From positions 1 to 17,426 of the forward strand of contig WTGR01000914.1 of NCBI GenBank assembly GCA_011523485.1: DNA of 17,426 bases, given 5' to 3'. The position numbers were made by a program, and so were the translations under genes. This DNA is from Acidobacteriota bacterium (GTDB taxonomy: Bacteria; Acidobacteriota; Vicinamibacteria; Vicinamibacterales; UBA8438). Positions 1 through 11,520 of the stretch are shown here, piece after piece (position 1 is the stretch's first letter; each line of letters opens with the position of its first letter). The notes below the pieces were generated by a model. That model saw only the letters and a list, made by a program, of their open reading frames with translations, was not told the origin of the DNA and did no database searches.

Positions 1-1274
1 GCCGCGGCGACCCGCGCCGCTTCGCTCTCCTCGGTCCGGGGCTCAAGCTCGGGAGCCAGGGTCATCTCGTAGTAGCCGAGCGAGCCGTACAGCTCACGGG
101 CGTCGTCGAACCCCTTCCGCACGTCGCCCTCGCTGTAGTAGTTCCCCGGCTCGATGTCCTCGAAGATCCGCTGAAGCCCCCTCTCGAGCAGGATCTCGTT
201 GCCGGCGAAGTCCACCTCGCCGATGCGGTACCGCTCTCCCTCGTCGACGGGAATCCGCAGCCGCAGCCCGCGAGTCTCGCCGTCCTCCGAAAGTTCCAGG
301 TAATCGAGCTCCGGCTGGCCGACCTGCGCCGTGATGTAGCCCCGGTCGCGATAGAAGGCCTCGATGGCCACCGCGTCCTCTTCGTACTCCTCGGGCTTGT
401 AGGTTCCCCGCCCGGTCATCCACGAGAGCCACCAGCGCTGCTTGATCTTCTTCATCTGGCCGCGCAGCCGGCGATCGCTCATCGCCTCGTTGCCGATGAA
501 GTCGATCTCGTGCACCTGGACCTTCGGCCCCTCGGTCATGTGGAACGTCAGGCGGACCAGCTTCGGCCCCCCCGGCAGCTCCTCGACGGTGTGATCGACC
601 TCCGCGAACATGTGCCCCTGCGCCTGGTGTCCCTGCCGAATCACGGCCTTGACGCGGCGAATGGTCTCCGGGTCGATGAAGGAGTCCATCCGGAGGGTGA
701 TGCCCTGCTGCTCGAGGTTCTCCAGGATGTCCTCGGTCTTCAGCACCTCGGAGCCTTCGTAGGTCACGATCTTGACCCGCTCGCGCTCCTCCAGGTTGAA
801 GATGACCCGCTTGGCCTCGACGCCGTTCGGGTACGGGTCGTCGACCACCTCGATCCAGAGGTCGTTCAGGAACCCGGTGTCCCAGAGGCGCTGGAAGTCG
901 TCCAGGATGAGCTCGGCCGTCTCGTCCGTGTAGGGCGTCCACCTCTGCTGGGACGGCAGGCTGACCTGCTTCGCGACCTCCATGTAGTAGAGGTACGTAT
1001 TGAGGTCGACACCCGGCACGCCTCCCTGGGTCGGGAACCGGAGCTCGATGTTCCGGAGCAGCGTGGGCGAATCGGGCGGCGGCAACGAAGGCCGCGGCGG
1101 CTCCGGCGCCCCGCCGAAGATGGACGGCGCCTGCTGCTGCGGCGTCCCGAAGATGGAAGGCTGCCCCTCCGCCGGCGCGACGCCAGCGGCCAGGACCGCC
1201 GAGAGCGCCAGAATCGCGGCCGTGCCGCGCACCCCGGCCCGCTCTGGATGTGCCGTTGGTTGATTCACCTGCAT
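1..1274 (-). CDS. bamA: Outer membrane protein assembly factor BamA (Omp85 family), 3' end outside window
   Basis: This is the N-terminal 424 residues of an Omp85/BamA-type protein, which folds and inserts beta-barrel proteins into the outer membrane. The C-terminal barrel lies beyond the left edge. The start is the ATG at 1274. It gives a basic N-terminus and a hydrophobic stretch at residues 18-33 that looks like a Sec signal peptide with cleavage near AEG37. A proline-rich segment follows (about 38-70) with PSIFG occurring twice. POTRA-like units come next at about 73-164, 165-248, 250-346 and 347 to the edge. The third and fourth carry the typical motifs IDFIGNEAMSD (257-267) and VDFAGNEILLE (354-364). 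No strong ribosome binding site precedes the ATG. The gene lies 149 bp downstream of clpC on the same strand, so it may be cotranscribed or use its own promoter. The family is certain; whether it is the principal BamA or a TamA-like paralogue is inferred from POTRA number and neighbours. Confidence 0.93.
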   Translation of the reverse strand, partial: MQVNQPTAHPERAGVRGTAAILALSAVLAAGVAPAEGQPSIFGTPQQQAPSIFGGAPEPPRPSLPPPDSPTLLRNIELRFPTQGGVPGVDLNTYLYYMEVAKQVSLPSQQRWTPYTDETAELILDDFQRLWDTGFLNDLWIEVVDDPYPNGVEAKRVIFNLEERERVKIVTYEGSEVLKTEDILENLEQQGITLRMDSFIDPETIRRVKAVIRQGHQAQGHMFAEVDHTVEELPGGPKLVRLTFHMTEGPKVQVHEIDFIGNEAMSDRRLRGQMKKIKQRWWLSWMTGRGTYKPEEYEEDAVAIEAFYRDRGYITAQVGQPELDYLELSEDGETRGLRLRIPVDEGERYRIGEVDFAGNEILLERGLQRIFEDIEPGNYYSEGDVRKGFDDARELYGSLGYYEMTLAPELEPRTEESEAARVAA

Positions 1275-1370
1275 TTGAAGTGCACCCGTAGGGCGCCGCC
1301 TGTGCCGGCCCGTCATCCCGCCCACCGGTCACGGCTGGCAAGCGCCGCGTGACAGACGAACCTTCTTACG

Positions 1371-1376
1371 ATTCTA
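1371..1376 (-). promoter_or_regulatory. Weak candidate -10 element upstream of bamA
   Basis: On the minus strand this reads TAGAAT, five of six matches to the TATAAT consensus, inside the 149-bp clpC-bamA gap and about 100 bp before the bamA start. No convincing -35 hexamer lies 16-18 bp upstream. In so GC-rich a genome an AT-rich hexamer stands out, but this remains a guess. The rest of the gap shows only a short 5-bp inverted repeat (CCGAA/TTCGG) just after clpC, with no U-run. Confidence 0.2.
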
Positions 1377-1423
1377 CGGCATCTTGGACGTTCCGAACCA
1401 GGATTCGGCCGGTACAAAGTGTC

Positions 1424-3859
<2,436 letters not shown>

Positions 3860-3867
3860 GTCGACTG

Positions 3868-3871
3868 CTCC
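3868..3871 (-). promoter_or_regulatory. Ribosome binding site that fixes the clpC start
   Basis: On the minus strand this is GGAG, followed by 8 nt and then the ATG at 3859. It favours that start over the further upstream in-frame start at 3925. The longer form would read through the candidate -10 region and add 22 residues absent from ClpC relatives. Confidence 0.65.
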
Positions 3872-3905
3872 GACGCGTGGTGGCCAGCGTCCCGGTTGTG
3901 CATCG

Positions 3906-3911
3906 ATTATA
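3906..3911 (-). promoter_or_regulatory. Candidate clpC promoter, consensus -10 TATAAT
   Basis: The minus strand reads CTTATAATCG, a perfect TATAAT, in the 94-bp lolD-clpC gap and 46 bp before the clpC ATG. Transcription would begin near 3899 and give a leader of about 40 nt. The hexamer 17 bp upstream is GCGTGG, a poor -35. A perfect TTGACA (3957-3952) exists but is 40 bp away. An alternative or activator-dependent promoter is therefore possible. Confidence 0.45.
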
Positions 3912-3953
3912 AGGTACCGGCGCACCGGCCACGCGGACCGCCGAGGCGCCCTG

Positions 3954-4628
3954 TCAAGCCTCGGAAAGCCCTCCGCCGGCGAGCCGCAGCACGCGGTCGC
4001 ACGCGGCGGCCAGCCGCTCGTTGTGGGTGGCGACGACCGACGTCAGGCCGTGCGCGCGGTGCATGTCGAGCAGCAGGCCGTGGATCGCCGCGCCGGTCGT
4101 CTCGTCCAGGTCGCCGGTCGGCTCGTCGGCGAGAAGCAGCGCCGGCCGCATCACGAGGGCGCGCGCCACGGCCACCCGCTGCTGCTCCCCGCCCGACAGC
4201 ATGCCGGGCCGGTGCGCGAGACGGTCTCCGAGCCCCACCTCGCGCAGCAGCGCCTCCGCCCGCGCCCGGGACTCCGCCGGCGAGCGCCGCGCGATGCGCA
4301 TCGGCATCTCGACGTTCTCCAGGGCGGAGAACTCCGGCAGCAGGTGATGGAGCTGGAAGACGAACCCGACCCGCCGGTTCCTGAACGCGGTGAGGGCATC
4401 GTCGTCCAGCGCCGTCAGCTCCACCCCGGCGGCCTCGATCCGCCCTTCCCGGACGCGGTCGAGGCCGCCCAGAAGCTGCAGCAGCGTGCTCTTGCCGACC
4501 CCGGACGCCCCCATGATCGCAACCATCTCCCCGGTCTCGACGGTCAGGTCGAGATCGCGCAGCAACGGCAGCGTACGCCCGCCCACGGAATACGACTTCG
4601 ACAACCCGCGCACGTCCAGGAAAGGCAT
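3954..4628 (-). CDS. lolD: LolD-type lipoprotein-releasing ABC transporter ATPase
   Basis: This 224-residue ABC ATPase belongs to the LolD/MacB-type clade. It shows Walker A GASGVGKS (40-47), a Q-loop in VFQLHHLLPEFSALENV (90-106; the form with LLPEF is characteristic of LolD), the signature LSGGEQQR (144-151), Walker B LLLADEPTGDLD (164-175) and the H-loop histidine in ATHN (H202). It probably powers extraction of outer-membrane lipoproteins from the inner membrane for hand-over to a LolA-like chaperone. It starts 25 bp after the lolC/E stop, so the two form a transporter operon. No clear ribosome binding site precedes the ATG at 4628. Distinction from other FtsX-type ATPases such as MacB or FtsE rests on the partner and on the bamA neighbourhood. 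Confidence 0.9.
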   Translation of the reverse strand: MPFLDVRGLSKSYSVGGRTLPLLRDLDLTVETGEMVAIMGASGVGKSTLLQLLGGLDRVREGRIEAAGVELTALDDDALTAFRNRRVGFVFQLHHLLPEFSALENVEMPMRIARRSPAESRARAEALLREVGLGDRLAHRPGMLSGGEQQRVAVARALVMRPALLLADEPTGDLDETTGAAIHGLLLDMHRAHGLTSVVATHNERLAAACDRVLRLAGGGLSEA

Positions 4629-4653
4629 GGCCGCAGTGGTCGGGCGCGATGTC

Positions 4654-5889
4654 CTACTGGTACCGCAGCGCCTCCGCCGGCTCGATGGCGGCCGCGCGGC
4701 GCGAGGGATGCAGGGTCACCAAGAGGCAGACGGCGTTGGCCGCCAGCAGGACGACGCCGACGTCGAGGGGCTCGATGATGAACGGCACGTAGGTCACCTG
4801 GTACACGTCCACCGGGAGTCGCAGGAGCTGGTAGCGATCCATGACCGTGCAGATGACGTAGCCGGCGGCGGCGCCCGCGGTGGTCCCGGCCAGACCGATG
4901 GCGGCCCCCTGCAGGACGAAGACCCGCCGTATCATGCGGGCGCTCGCGCCCATGGTCTTGAGGATGGCGATGTCCCGGCTCTTCTCCATGACGAGCATGA
5001 TCAGCGACGACACGATGTTGAGCGTCGCCACGACCACGATCAGGCCGATGGCGACGGAGATGGCCATCTTCTCCAGGAACAGCGCCTCGAAGAGGGTCGA
5101 GTTGAGTTGCGACCAGTCATCGGTCATGTAGGCGTCGCCGAGCTGCTCCGGGATGGCGTCGGCGACCTCCCGCGAAGCATAGGGGTCGTCGACGCGGAGC
5201 TGCAGCATCTCGACCCGGTCCTTGCCGAACAGCCGCCGGGCGGCGTCCAGCGTCACGAAGCCGTACGCCGTGTCGTACTGGTACAGGCCGAGACTGAAGA
5301 CGCCGACCACCTCGAGGCGGCGGGGGCGCGGCAGCACCCCCATCGGCGACAGCGTGCCGCTCGGGGTGAGGAGGGTGATCTCGTCCCCCACGAACGCGCC
5401 GAGCTCCCGCGAGACCCCCTCGCCGATCACGATGCCGCCGAGCGCCGGCCCGTCGTAGCCGGACAGATCCGCCAGGCTTCCGCTGCTCACCGACGTATCC
5501 AGCTCCGTGACCGCGGCCTCCAGCTCCGGGTCGATGCCCTTGACGTTCATGAAGACGTCGCCGCCGCGGCTGCGGGCGAGGGCCCGGCCGGGAATCGCGG
5601 GCGCGGCAGCCTCCACGCGCGGCAGCGCGGCCAGCGTGCGAGCCGCCTCCCGGTAGTCCGCGAAGCCGCCTTCCAGCACGTTCCAGACGTACACGTGGGC
5701 CTGCGAGCCGACGATGCGGTCCCGGAGCTCCTGCTGCAGCCCGGTCATCAGGGCCAGCGCGACGATCAGCGCGGTGACCCCGACCGTCACGCCGAGCACC
5801 GAGATGAGCGACGTGCTCGCCATCGACGCCTGCTTGCGGCGCGCCACGAGATAGCGAAGTGAGACGTAGAGCTCGAAGGGCAGGTTCAT
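4654..5889 (-). CDS. LolC/LolE-family lipoprotein-releasing permease
   Basis: This 411-residue inner-membrane protein has the LolC/E layout. A cytoplasmic N-terminus reads ELYVSLRYLVARRKQ (6-20). A first membrane helix lies at about 28-50. A large periplasmic domain spans about 51-272, and three further helices lie near 275-300, 325-350 and 375-393. The FtsX-type motif EKSRDIAILKTMGAS (302-316) and the C-terminal EPAEALRYQ are typical of the family. Only one permease gene accompanies the ATPase, so it may work as a homodimer (the LolF-like arrangement) rather than as LolC plus LolE. This is inference, because a second permease could lie elsewhere. The ATG at 5889 is 22 bp from the lysS stop, with a weak GAG-type ribosome binding site. 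Confidence 0.9.
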   Translation of the reverse strand: MNLPFELYVSLRYLVARRKQASMASTSLISVLGVTVGVTALIVALALMTGLQQELRDRIVGSQAHVYVWNVLEGGFADYREAARTLAALPRVEAAAPAIPGRALARSRGGDVFMNVKGIDPELEAAVTELDTSVSSGSLADLSGYDGPALGGIVIGEGVSRELGAFVGDEITLLTPSGTLSPMGVLPRPRRLEVVGVFSLGLYQYDTAYGFVTLDAARRLFGKDRVEMLQLRVDDPYASREVADAIPEQLGDAYMTDDWSQLNSTLFEALFLEKMAISVAIGLIVVVATLNIVSSLIMLVMEKSRDIAILKTMGASARMIRRVFVLQGAAIGLAGTTAGAAAGYVICTVMDRYQLLRLPVDVYQVTYVPFIIEPLDVGVVLLAANAVCLLVTLHPSRRAAAIEPAEALRYQ

Positions 5890-5911
5890 GGGCCCGCTCG
5901 AGGATGCCTGA

Positions 5912-7965
<2,054 letters not shown>

Positions 7966-7969
<4 letters not shown>

Positions 7970-9177
7970 GTCACGCCGCCAGCCGGCTTGGTCTCCCGGG
8001 AAGTGCCGAGCGCGTTGCTCCGGTCGCGCTCCTCCGTGATCGCGCGCCGCACGGCGTCGAGCACGCCGTTGACGAAGGCGACCGCGCGCTCTCCGCTGAA
8101 GGTCTTCGCCAGCTCCAGCGCCTCGTTGATGACGACCGCCGCCGGCGTCCGTTCGAACAGCAGCTCGTACACGGCCAGACGCATGATGAGCCGGTCGACG
8201 ACGGCCAGGCGCTCCGACCGCCAGTTGTCGGTGTGTCGCGCGATCAGCGCGTCGATCTCCGGCAACGCGGCCACGGCGCCGCGCGCGAGGCCGACCGCGA
8301 GCTCCCGGCGGGGGACCGGCGCCGGATGCACCGTCCAGAACAGGTCGAGCGCGTCGTCGAGGTCGCCGGCCCCGATGCGGCCGACGTCCCACTGATACAG
8401 CAACTGGAGGGCGGTCTCGCGCGCCCTGTGGCGCTCGCGCGAGTTGTCCGTTCGGGACTCGCCGGCGCCGAACACTCCCGCCGGCGTATCGAGAGTCCGA
8501 TGCAACGACTGGAGCGCGGTCTCCCGAGCCCGCCGACGCGCGCCTGGCGGTACCGCGACCGTCTTGTGCCCTCGGGCCCCAGGCCCGGGCGCCTTCCGAA
8601 CCCCAAGGCTCTCGCGGGGGCCCTCCGCCGGGCTTCCGGGCGCGCGGGCGGCGCGAGACGGCTCGCGACGCGCCGGGCGGTCGGAAGCAGCTTCCGGCAC
8701 GCCGCGAGCGACCCGCTTCACCAGTCGCGGCCGCTCCTCGCGCGGCGGTCCGAGGGAAGCGACGTCAGGCTGCTCGCCGGGCGCCGGAACCGGGCACCGG
8801 CCCGCATCCTCCAGCCAGAAGCGCCCCGCGGAGTCCTTGATCAGTTCACCGCCGACCAGCAACGCGGTCTCGTCGAAGGACTTGATCTTCCGCGGACTCT
8901 CCCGTGGGTCGACGGCGGTCAGAACGACGCAATAGGACTTGACGCCCCTCTCGATCTCCTGCACGTGCGCATGTCGCTCGCGGTCACCCGGATCGGCCGG
9001 GTCCGGGAGCTCGCCGTCCGTAATCCGGATGCAGCGCCGTCCTCTCAGCGTGCCGAGCTCGTCATCCCAGACGCGCAGGTAGACCTGGCCGGTCGACGGC
9101 GAGATCGCGCCCCACGACCACCTGGCGTTGACAAGGGGCGCGCCGAGGCGGTCCCTGAAGAACCGGGAGATCGTCAT
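7966..9177 (-). CDS. nusB: NusB transcription antitermination factor fused to a large N-terminal region
   Basis: Residues about 250-388 of this 403-residue frame are NusB: RHRARETALQLLYQWDVG at the start, VVDRLIMRLAVYELLFE in the middle and VINEALELAKTFSGERAVAFVNGVLDAV at the end (quoted in part). NusB binds boxA RNA with NusE (S10) in rRNA antitermination. Ahead of it, in the same frame with no stop, lie a compact domain beginning MTISRFFRDRLGAPL (residues 1-130), a Pro/Arg/Ala-rich linker (131-215) and a partial copy of the NusB start, RRRARETALQSLHR (214-227). The first ATG that makes sense is 9177, 65 bp after ribH, with a weak GAGA ribosome binding site. Possible internal GTG starts exist at residues 153 and 235 but neither is compelling. 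The stop overlaps the lysS ATG by 4 bp. NusB identity is firm; whether the whole frame is made as one polypeptide is uncertain. Confidence 0.85.
8403..8538 (-). repeat. Imperfect direct repeat of the nusB 5' end
   Basis: Two 31-bp copies, 8403-8433 and 8508-8538, lie 105 bp (35 codons) apart in the same frame and match at 24 of 31 positions. They encode RARETALQLL-type and RARETALQSL-type segments. The downstream copy is the genuine start of the NusB fold; the upstream copy sits at the end of the added linker. This is what a partial duplication of the nusB start during insertion or rearrangement would leave. Confidence 0.6.
8788..9177 (-). other. Uncharacterised ~130-residue domain at the N-terminus of the NusB frame
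   Basis: Residues 1-130 look like a folded, beta-rich domain. They include NARWSWGAISPSTGQVYLRV (17-36), a charged middle part, SYCVVLTAVDP (81-91), and RKIKSFDETALLVGGELI (96-113) ending near WLEDAGRCPV (121-130). The regular alternation of hydrophobic and charged residues and the tryptophans argue for a real protein domain rather than a chance frame. I have an unverified impression of similar domains at the front of HNH-nuclease-type or other defence-associated proteins, but no nuclease motif is present here. It is followed by about 120 residues of low-complexity linker (8431-8787). No function is assigned. Confidence 0.55.
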
Positions 9178-9242
9178 CGCGTCGTTCTCGTCGGACACGT
9201 GCGCCGGCAGGTCCGGCCACGCCACACGGCAGCATGCTCCAA

Positions 9243-9755
9243 TCACGCCCCGGCCCGGCCCGACCCCGGCAGCGAGCCGAGGACGTTGGCCAACTGCACG
9301 GCGGCCAGTGCGGCTTCGCGTCCCTTGTTCGAAGGCCCGTCGCCGGCGCGGGCGGCGGCCTCGTCCAGCGTGTTCGTCGTCAGCACCCCGAACGTCATCG
9401 GGACGCCGGTCGCCTGCGACGCCGCGGCGATCGCGTGCGCGACTGCGGATGCCAGATAGTCGAAGTGCGGCGTCTCGCCCCGCACGATGCAGCCGAGACA
9501 GACGACCGCGTCGAAGTTCCCGGACTCCGCGGCCCGGCGCGCGGCAAGCGGAATCTCGAAAGCGCCCGGCACCTCGATCACCGTCGCCGAGCCGGCGCCC
9601 TCGGTCCCCGCGCCGCGGGCGCCCGCATCGCGGAGCGCCTCCAGGGCGCCATCGCACAGGCCGCCGGTAACCGCGCGATGGTACGCGGAGACGACGAGGC
9701 CGACCCGCAAGCCCGACGCGTCGGTCGCCCCCTCGATGACAGGGGTGTCTCTCAT
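9243..9755 (-). CDS. ribH: 6,7-dimethyl-8-ribityllumazine synthase
   Basis: RibH condenses 5-amino-6-ribitylamino-uracil with 3,4-dihydroxybutanone 4-phosphate in riboflavin synthesis. The 170-residue product shows PGAFEIP (63-69), the active-site segment RGETPHFDY (92-100, with the catalytic histidine at 97), FGVLTTNTLDEA (122-133) and NKGREAALAAVQLANVL (143-159), all diagnostic. It usually forms an icosahedral or pentameric shell in the cytoplasm. The ATG at 9755 overlaps the enoyl-CoA hydratase stop in an ATGA, so translation is coupled. ribH beside nusB is a common bacterial pairing; other rib genes are not in the window and no FMN riboswitch is seen upstream. Confidence 0.95.
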   Translation of the reverse strand: MRDTPVIEGATDASGLRVGLVVSAYHRAVTGGLCDGALEALRDAGARGAGTEGAGSATVIEVPGAFEIPLAARRAAESGNFDAVVCLGCIVRGETPHFDYLASAVAHAIAAASQATGVPMTFGVLTTNTLDEAAARAGDGPSNKGREAALAAVQLANVLGSLPGSGRAGA

Positions 9756-10534
9756 GAGCCGGTAAACCGCGGCCGGCGCTTCTCGAGAAACGCGCGCGTG
9801 CCTTCGCCCCAGTCGCTCGTCGCGGCGGCCAGCCCGAACAGGCTCGCTTCGTGAGCGCACCCGTCGGCGAGCGTCATCCCGAGCCCGTCGCGGACGGCCG
9901 CCAGGATGCAGCGCACGGCCACGGGGGCCTGGGCCGCGATCCGCTGCGCGAGCTCCATCGTGCTCGCCATCAGCTCGGCCCGCGGCACGACGCGGTTCAC
10001 CAGCCCGATCCGCCAGGCCTCCTGCGCGTCGACGGGATCGCCGGTCAGGGTCATCTCCAGCGCGCGTCCGGCGCCGACCAACCGCGGCAGGCGCTGCGTG
10101 CCGCCGTAGCCGGGCAACAGGCCGAGTCCGATCTCCGGTTGGCCGAGCTTCGCCGTGTCGGCCGCGATGCGCAGCGTGCAGGCCATGGCCAGCTCGCAGC
10201 CGCCGCCCAGCGCGAAGCCGTTGACGGCCGCGATCACCGGCTTGCCCATCCGCTCCAGCGCGTGGCACAAGGCGTGCCCGCGGGCCGCCAGCGCCTCGGC
10301 GGTGACCGGATTCAACGCCGCCAGCTCGCGAATGTCGGCGCCGGCGATGAACGCCCTGTCCCCGGCGCCGGTCAGAACCACCACCCGCACCGCGTCGTCG
10401 GCGGTCAGCCGGCTCACCGCGCCCTCCAGCTCGGTGATCGTCCGGTCGTTCAGTGCGTTCAGAACCGCGGGCCGCGTGACGGTGAGCACGGCCACGGCCC
10501 CATCGCGCTCGATGGTCAGGTTCTCATCCGGCAT
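9752..10534 (-). CDS. Enoyl-CoA hydratase/isomerase (crotonase family)
   Basis: The 260-residue protein is a crotonase-fold enzyme. It has the oxyanion-hole segment AFIAGADIREL (61-71), GFALGGGCELAMA (106-118) with the catalytic Glu114, and QPEIGLGLLPGYGGTQRL (132-149) with Glu134. Both glutamates of true enoyl-CoA hydratases are present, so it probably hydrates trans-2-enoyl-CoA in beta-oxidation or branched-chain breakdown; the exact substrate cannot be told. The ATG at 10534 gives the usual family N-terminus (MPDENLTIERDG) and overlaps the VanZ-like stop by 11 bp. A TTG at 10555, 8 nt after a GGAG, is a credible alternative adding seven residues. The stop overlaps the ribH ATG by 4 bp. Confidence 0.92.
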   Translation of the reverse strand: MPDENLTIERDGAVAVLTVTRPAVLNALNDRTITELEGAVSRLTADDAVRVVVLTGAGDRAFIAGADIRELAALNPVTAEALAARGHALCHALERMGKPVIAAVNGFALGGGCELAMACTLRIAADTAKLGQPEIGLGLLPGYGGTQRLPRLVGAGRALEMTLTGDPVDAQEAWRIGLVNRVVPRAELMASTMELAQRIAAQAPVAVRCILAAVRDGLGMTLADGCAHEASLFGLAAATSDWGEGTRAFLEKRRPRFTGS

Positions 10535-10946
10535 GGCGTCTGGCTCGAACGGCAAGAACTATACTCCACGCCCACACCAGCCCGGCGCCGGCCGCCGATC
10601 CGAGTGCATCCGCCGCCACGTCCCGCAGCTCGGGTGTCCGGCCGGGCACGAACGACTGGTGGAGTTCGTCCGTCACGCCATAGGCGGCGCTCAGCGCTGC
10701 GGCCAGCAGCGCGCCGCCGACGCCGACCCGCGGCCATTCCGCTCCGGCCACGCCCCGCAGCATCGCCGCCCCGAGCGAGCCGTACGCCAGGAAGTGCGCG
10801 GTGACGTCGGACACCGAGCCGGGCAATCGCGGCGGCGAGGGTGTGCCGGACACGAACCAGATGGCGGCCATCAGACCGGCCGCCGGCCCCCAGGCCCACA
10901 ACAGGCGGCGCAACCGACCCGGACCTGCGCCGCGCCGGACGGTCAT
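10524..10946 (-). CDS. VanZ-like family membrane protein
   Basis: This 140-residue integral membrane protein has a basic N-terminus and about four predicted helices (near 15-33, 47-66, 74-92 and 112-133). The VanZ-like motif GVTDELHQSFVPGRTPELRD (90-109), followed by VAADALG, lies between the last two helices. VanZ relatives are linked to teicoplanin resistance in one plasmid system, but chromosomal members have no settled role, so no resistance phenotype is claimed. The ATG at 10946 overlaps the stop of the small upstream membrane-protein gene in an ATGA. It belongs to a group of four consecutive small membrane-protein genes. Confidence 0.85.
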   Translation of the reverse strand: MTVRRGAGPGRLRRLLWAWGPAAGLMAAIWFVSGTPSPPRLPGSVSDVTAHFLAYGSLGAAMLRGVAGAEWPRVGVGGALLAAALSAAYGVTDELHQSFVPGRTPELRDVAADALGSAAGAGLVWAWSIVLAVRARRHAG

Positions 10947-11116
10947 AGCGGGAACGGGTACATCAGCCAGGCGAGCACCGTGGCCGCCAGCACGAAGCCG
11001 GCGAACAGCACCCCGCCGAAACGGGCCTGCTCTGCCGGCTCGTCTCGCATCAGGACGGAGAAGACCAGCGAGACGAAGCCCGCGAACAGCACCATCAGGA
11101 TGAAATGGCTGGCCAT
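10943..11116 (-). CDS. 57-residue two-helix membrane protein, unknown function
   Basis: A short frame runs ATG-to-TGA and encodes MASHFILMVLFAGFVSLVFS at the start. A charged loop with MRDEPAEQARFG follows, then a second hydrophobic stretch GVLFAGFVLAATVLAWLMY and a PFPL end. Two membrane helices (about 5-22 and 34-53) around a charged loop are clear. It begins 9 bp after the DUF6677 stop and ends in a 4-bp ATGA overlap with the VanZ-like gene. That tight fit on both sides is the main evidence that it is real, because its length alone would not establish this. I do not recognise the family. Confidence 0.75.
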   Translation of the reverse strand: MASHFILMVLFAGFVSLVFSVLMRDEPAEQARFGGVLFAGFVLAATVLAWLMYPFPL

Positions 11117-11125
11117 CGCGCCGCC

Positions 11126-11515
11126 TTACTTCCTGCCCTGGGCGATGTCGAACGCGTCCAGGACGACCAGGACGTTCAGCAGACCGGAGACGATGAGAAA
11201 CGTGTTGCCGTACTCGTAGGTGCCGGCCGCCGCGTCGCCGCCCCCGGCGCCGAACACGAGCGCCAGCAGGTAAGGGACTCCGATGCCGAGATCGGCCAGA
11301 CCGGCCAGCGCGACCAGGGGCTGCGACGGATCGATGGCGAACAGCTCCCCGTCGAGACCGAGCCCGATCATGAACATGAGCGGCAGCGCCACGAGGAACA
11401 CGATTCCCTTGGACACACGCCCCTGCCAGAGATGCCCGGCGCCGGGCAACGCCCAGGCGGCCGCGCAAATCGCGGCGACGCGGCCCGGATCGGCCGACTG
11501 CGGACGGTTGCGCAT
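11126..11515 (-). CDS. DUF6677-like membrane protein
   Basis: The 129-residue protein has about three to four hydrophobic segments. Its sequence features match my memory of DUF6677: ALPGAGHLWQGR (22-33), a second helix near 38-55, LADLGIGVPYLLALV (73-87), then TYEYGNTFLIVSGLLNVLVV (99-118) and LDAFDIAQGRK at the end. The biochemical role is unknown. It starts 5 bp after the DUF2085 stop; GTG at 11518 is an equally possible start one codon earlier, and a GGAAAGG about 10 nt upstream would serve either. The LDA(F/Y)DIA-GRK ending is a good family marker. Confidence 0.75.
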   Translation of the reverse strand: MRNRPQSADPGRVAAICAAAWALPGAGHLWQGRVSKGIVFLVALPLMFMIGLGLDGELFAIDPSQPLVALAGLADLGIGVPYLLALVFGAGGGDAAAGTYEYGNTFLIVSGLLNVLVVLDAFDIAQGRK

Positions 11516-11520
11516 CACCT

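Noticed and set aside
94..1341. A 415-codon minus-strand frame overlapping bamA.
   Set aside because: Its product is Gly/Arg/Ala-rich with no domain, whereas the frame starting at 1274 gives a signal peptide and POTRA domains. It is an out-of-frame shadow.
1275..1423. tRNA or small RNA in the clpC-bamA gap, suggested by a GGTTCGG stretch.
   Set aside because: No acceptor stem, anticodon arm or proper T-loop (GGTTCRANNCC) can be built around it.
3952..3957. Perfect TTGACA on the minus strand upstream of clpC.
   Set aside because: It lies 40 bp from the TATAAT at 3911-3906, far beyond the usual 16-18 bp, and no -10 sits at the right distance. It overlaps the lolD stop codon and is probably a coincidence.
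7970..8392. Possible further upstream extension of LysS to 8392 in the same frame.
   Set aside because: This part overlaps the NusB core in another frame and reads as Arg/Gly-rich shadow. The ATG at 7969 with the ATGA junction is the natural start.
9178..9657. Possible further upstream extension of the NusB fusion to 9657.
   Set aside because: Translation upstream of 9177 is an out-of-frame reading of ribH, and the recognisable domain starts with MTISRFF at 9177.
10524..10946. Glycopeptide resistance from the VanZ-like gene.
   Set aside because: No vanH, vanA, vanX, vanR or vanS homologues are present, and chromosomal VanZ-like proteins are widespread without a resistance role.
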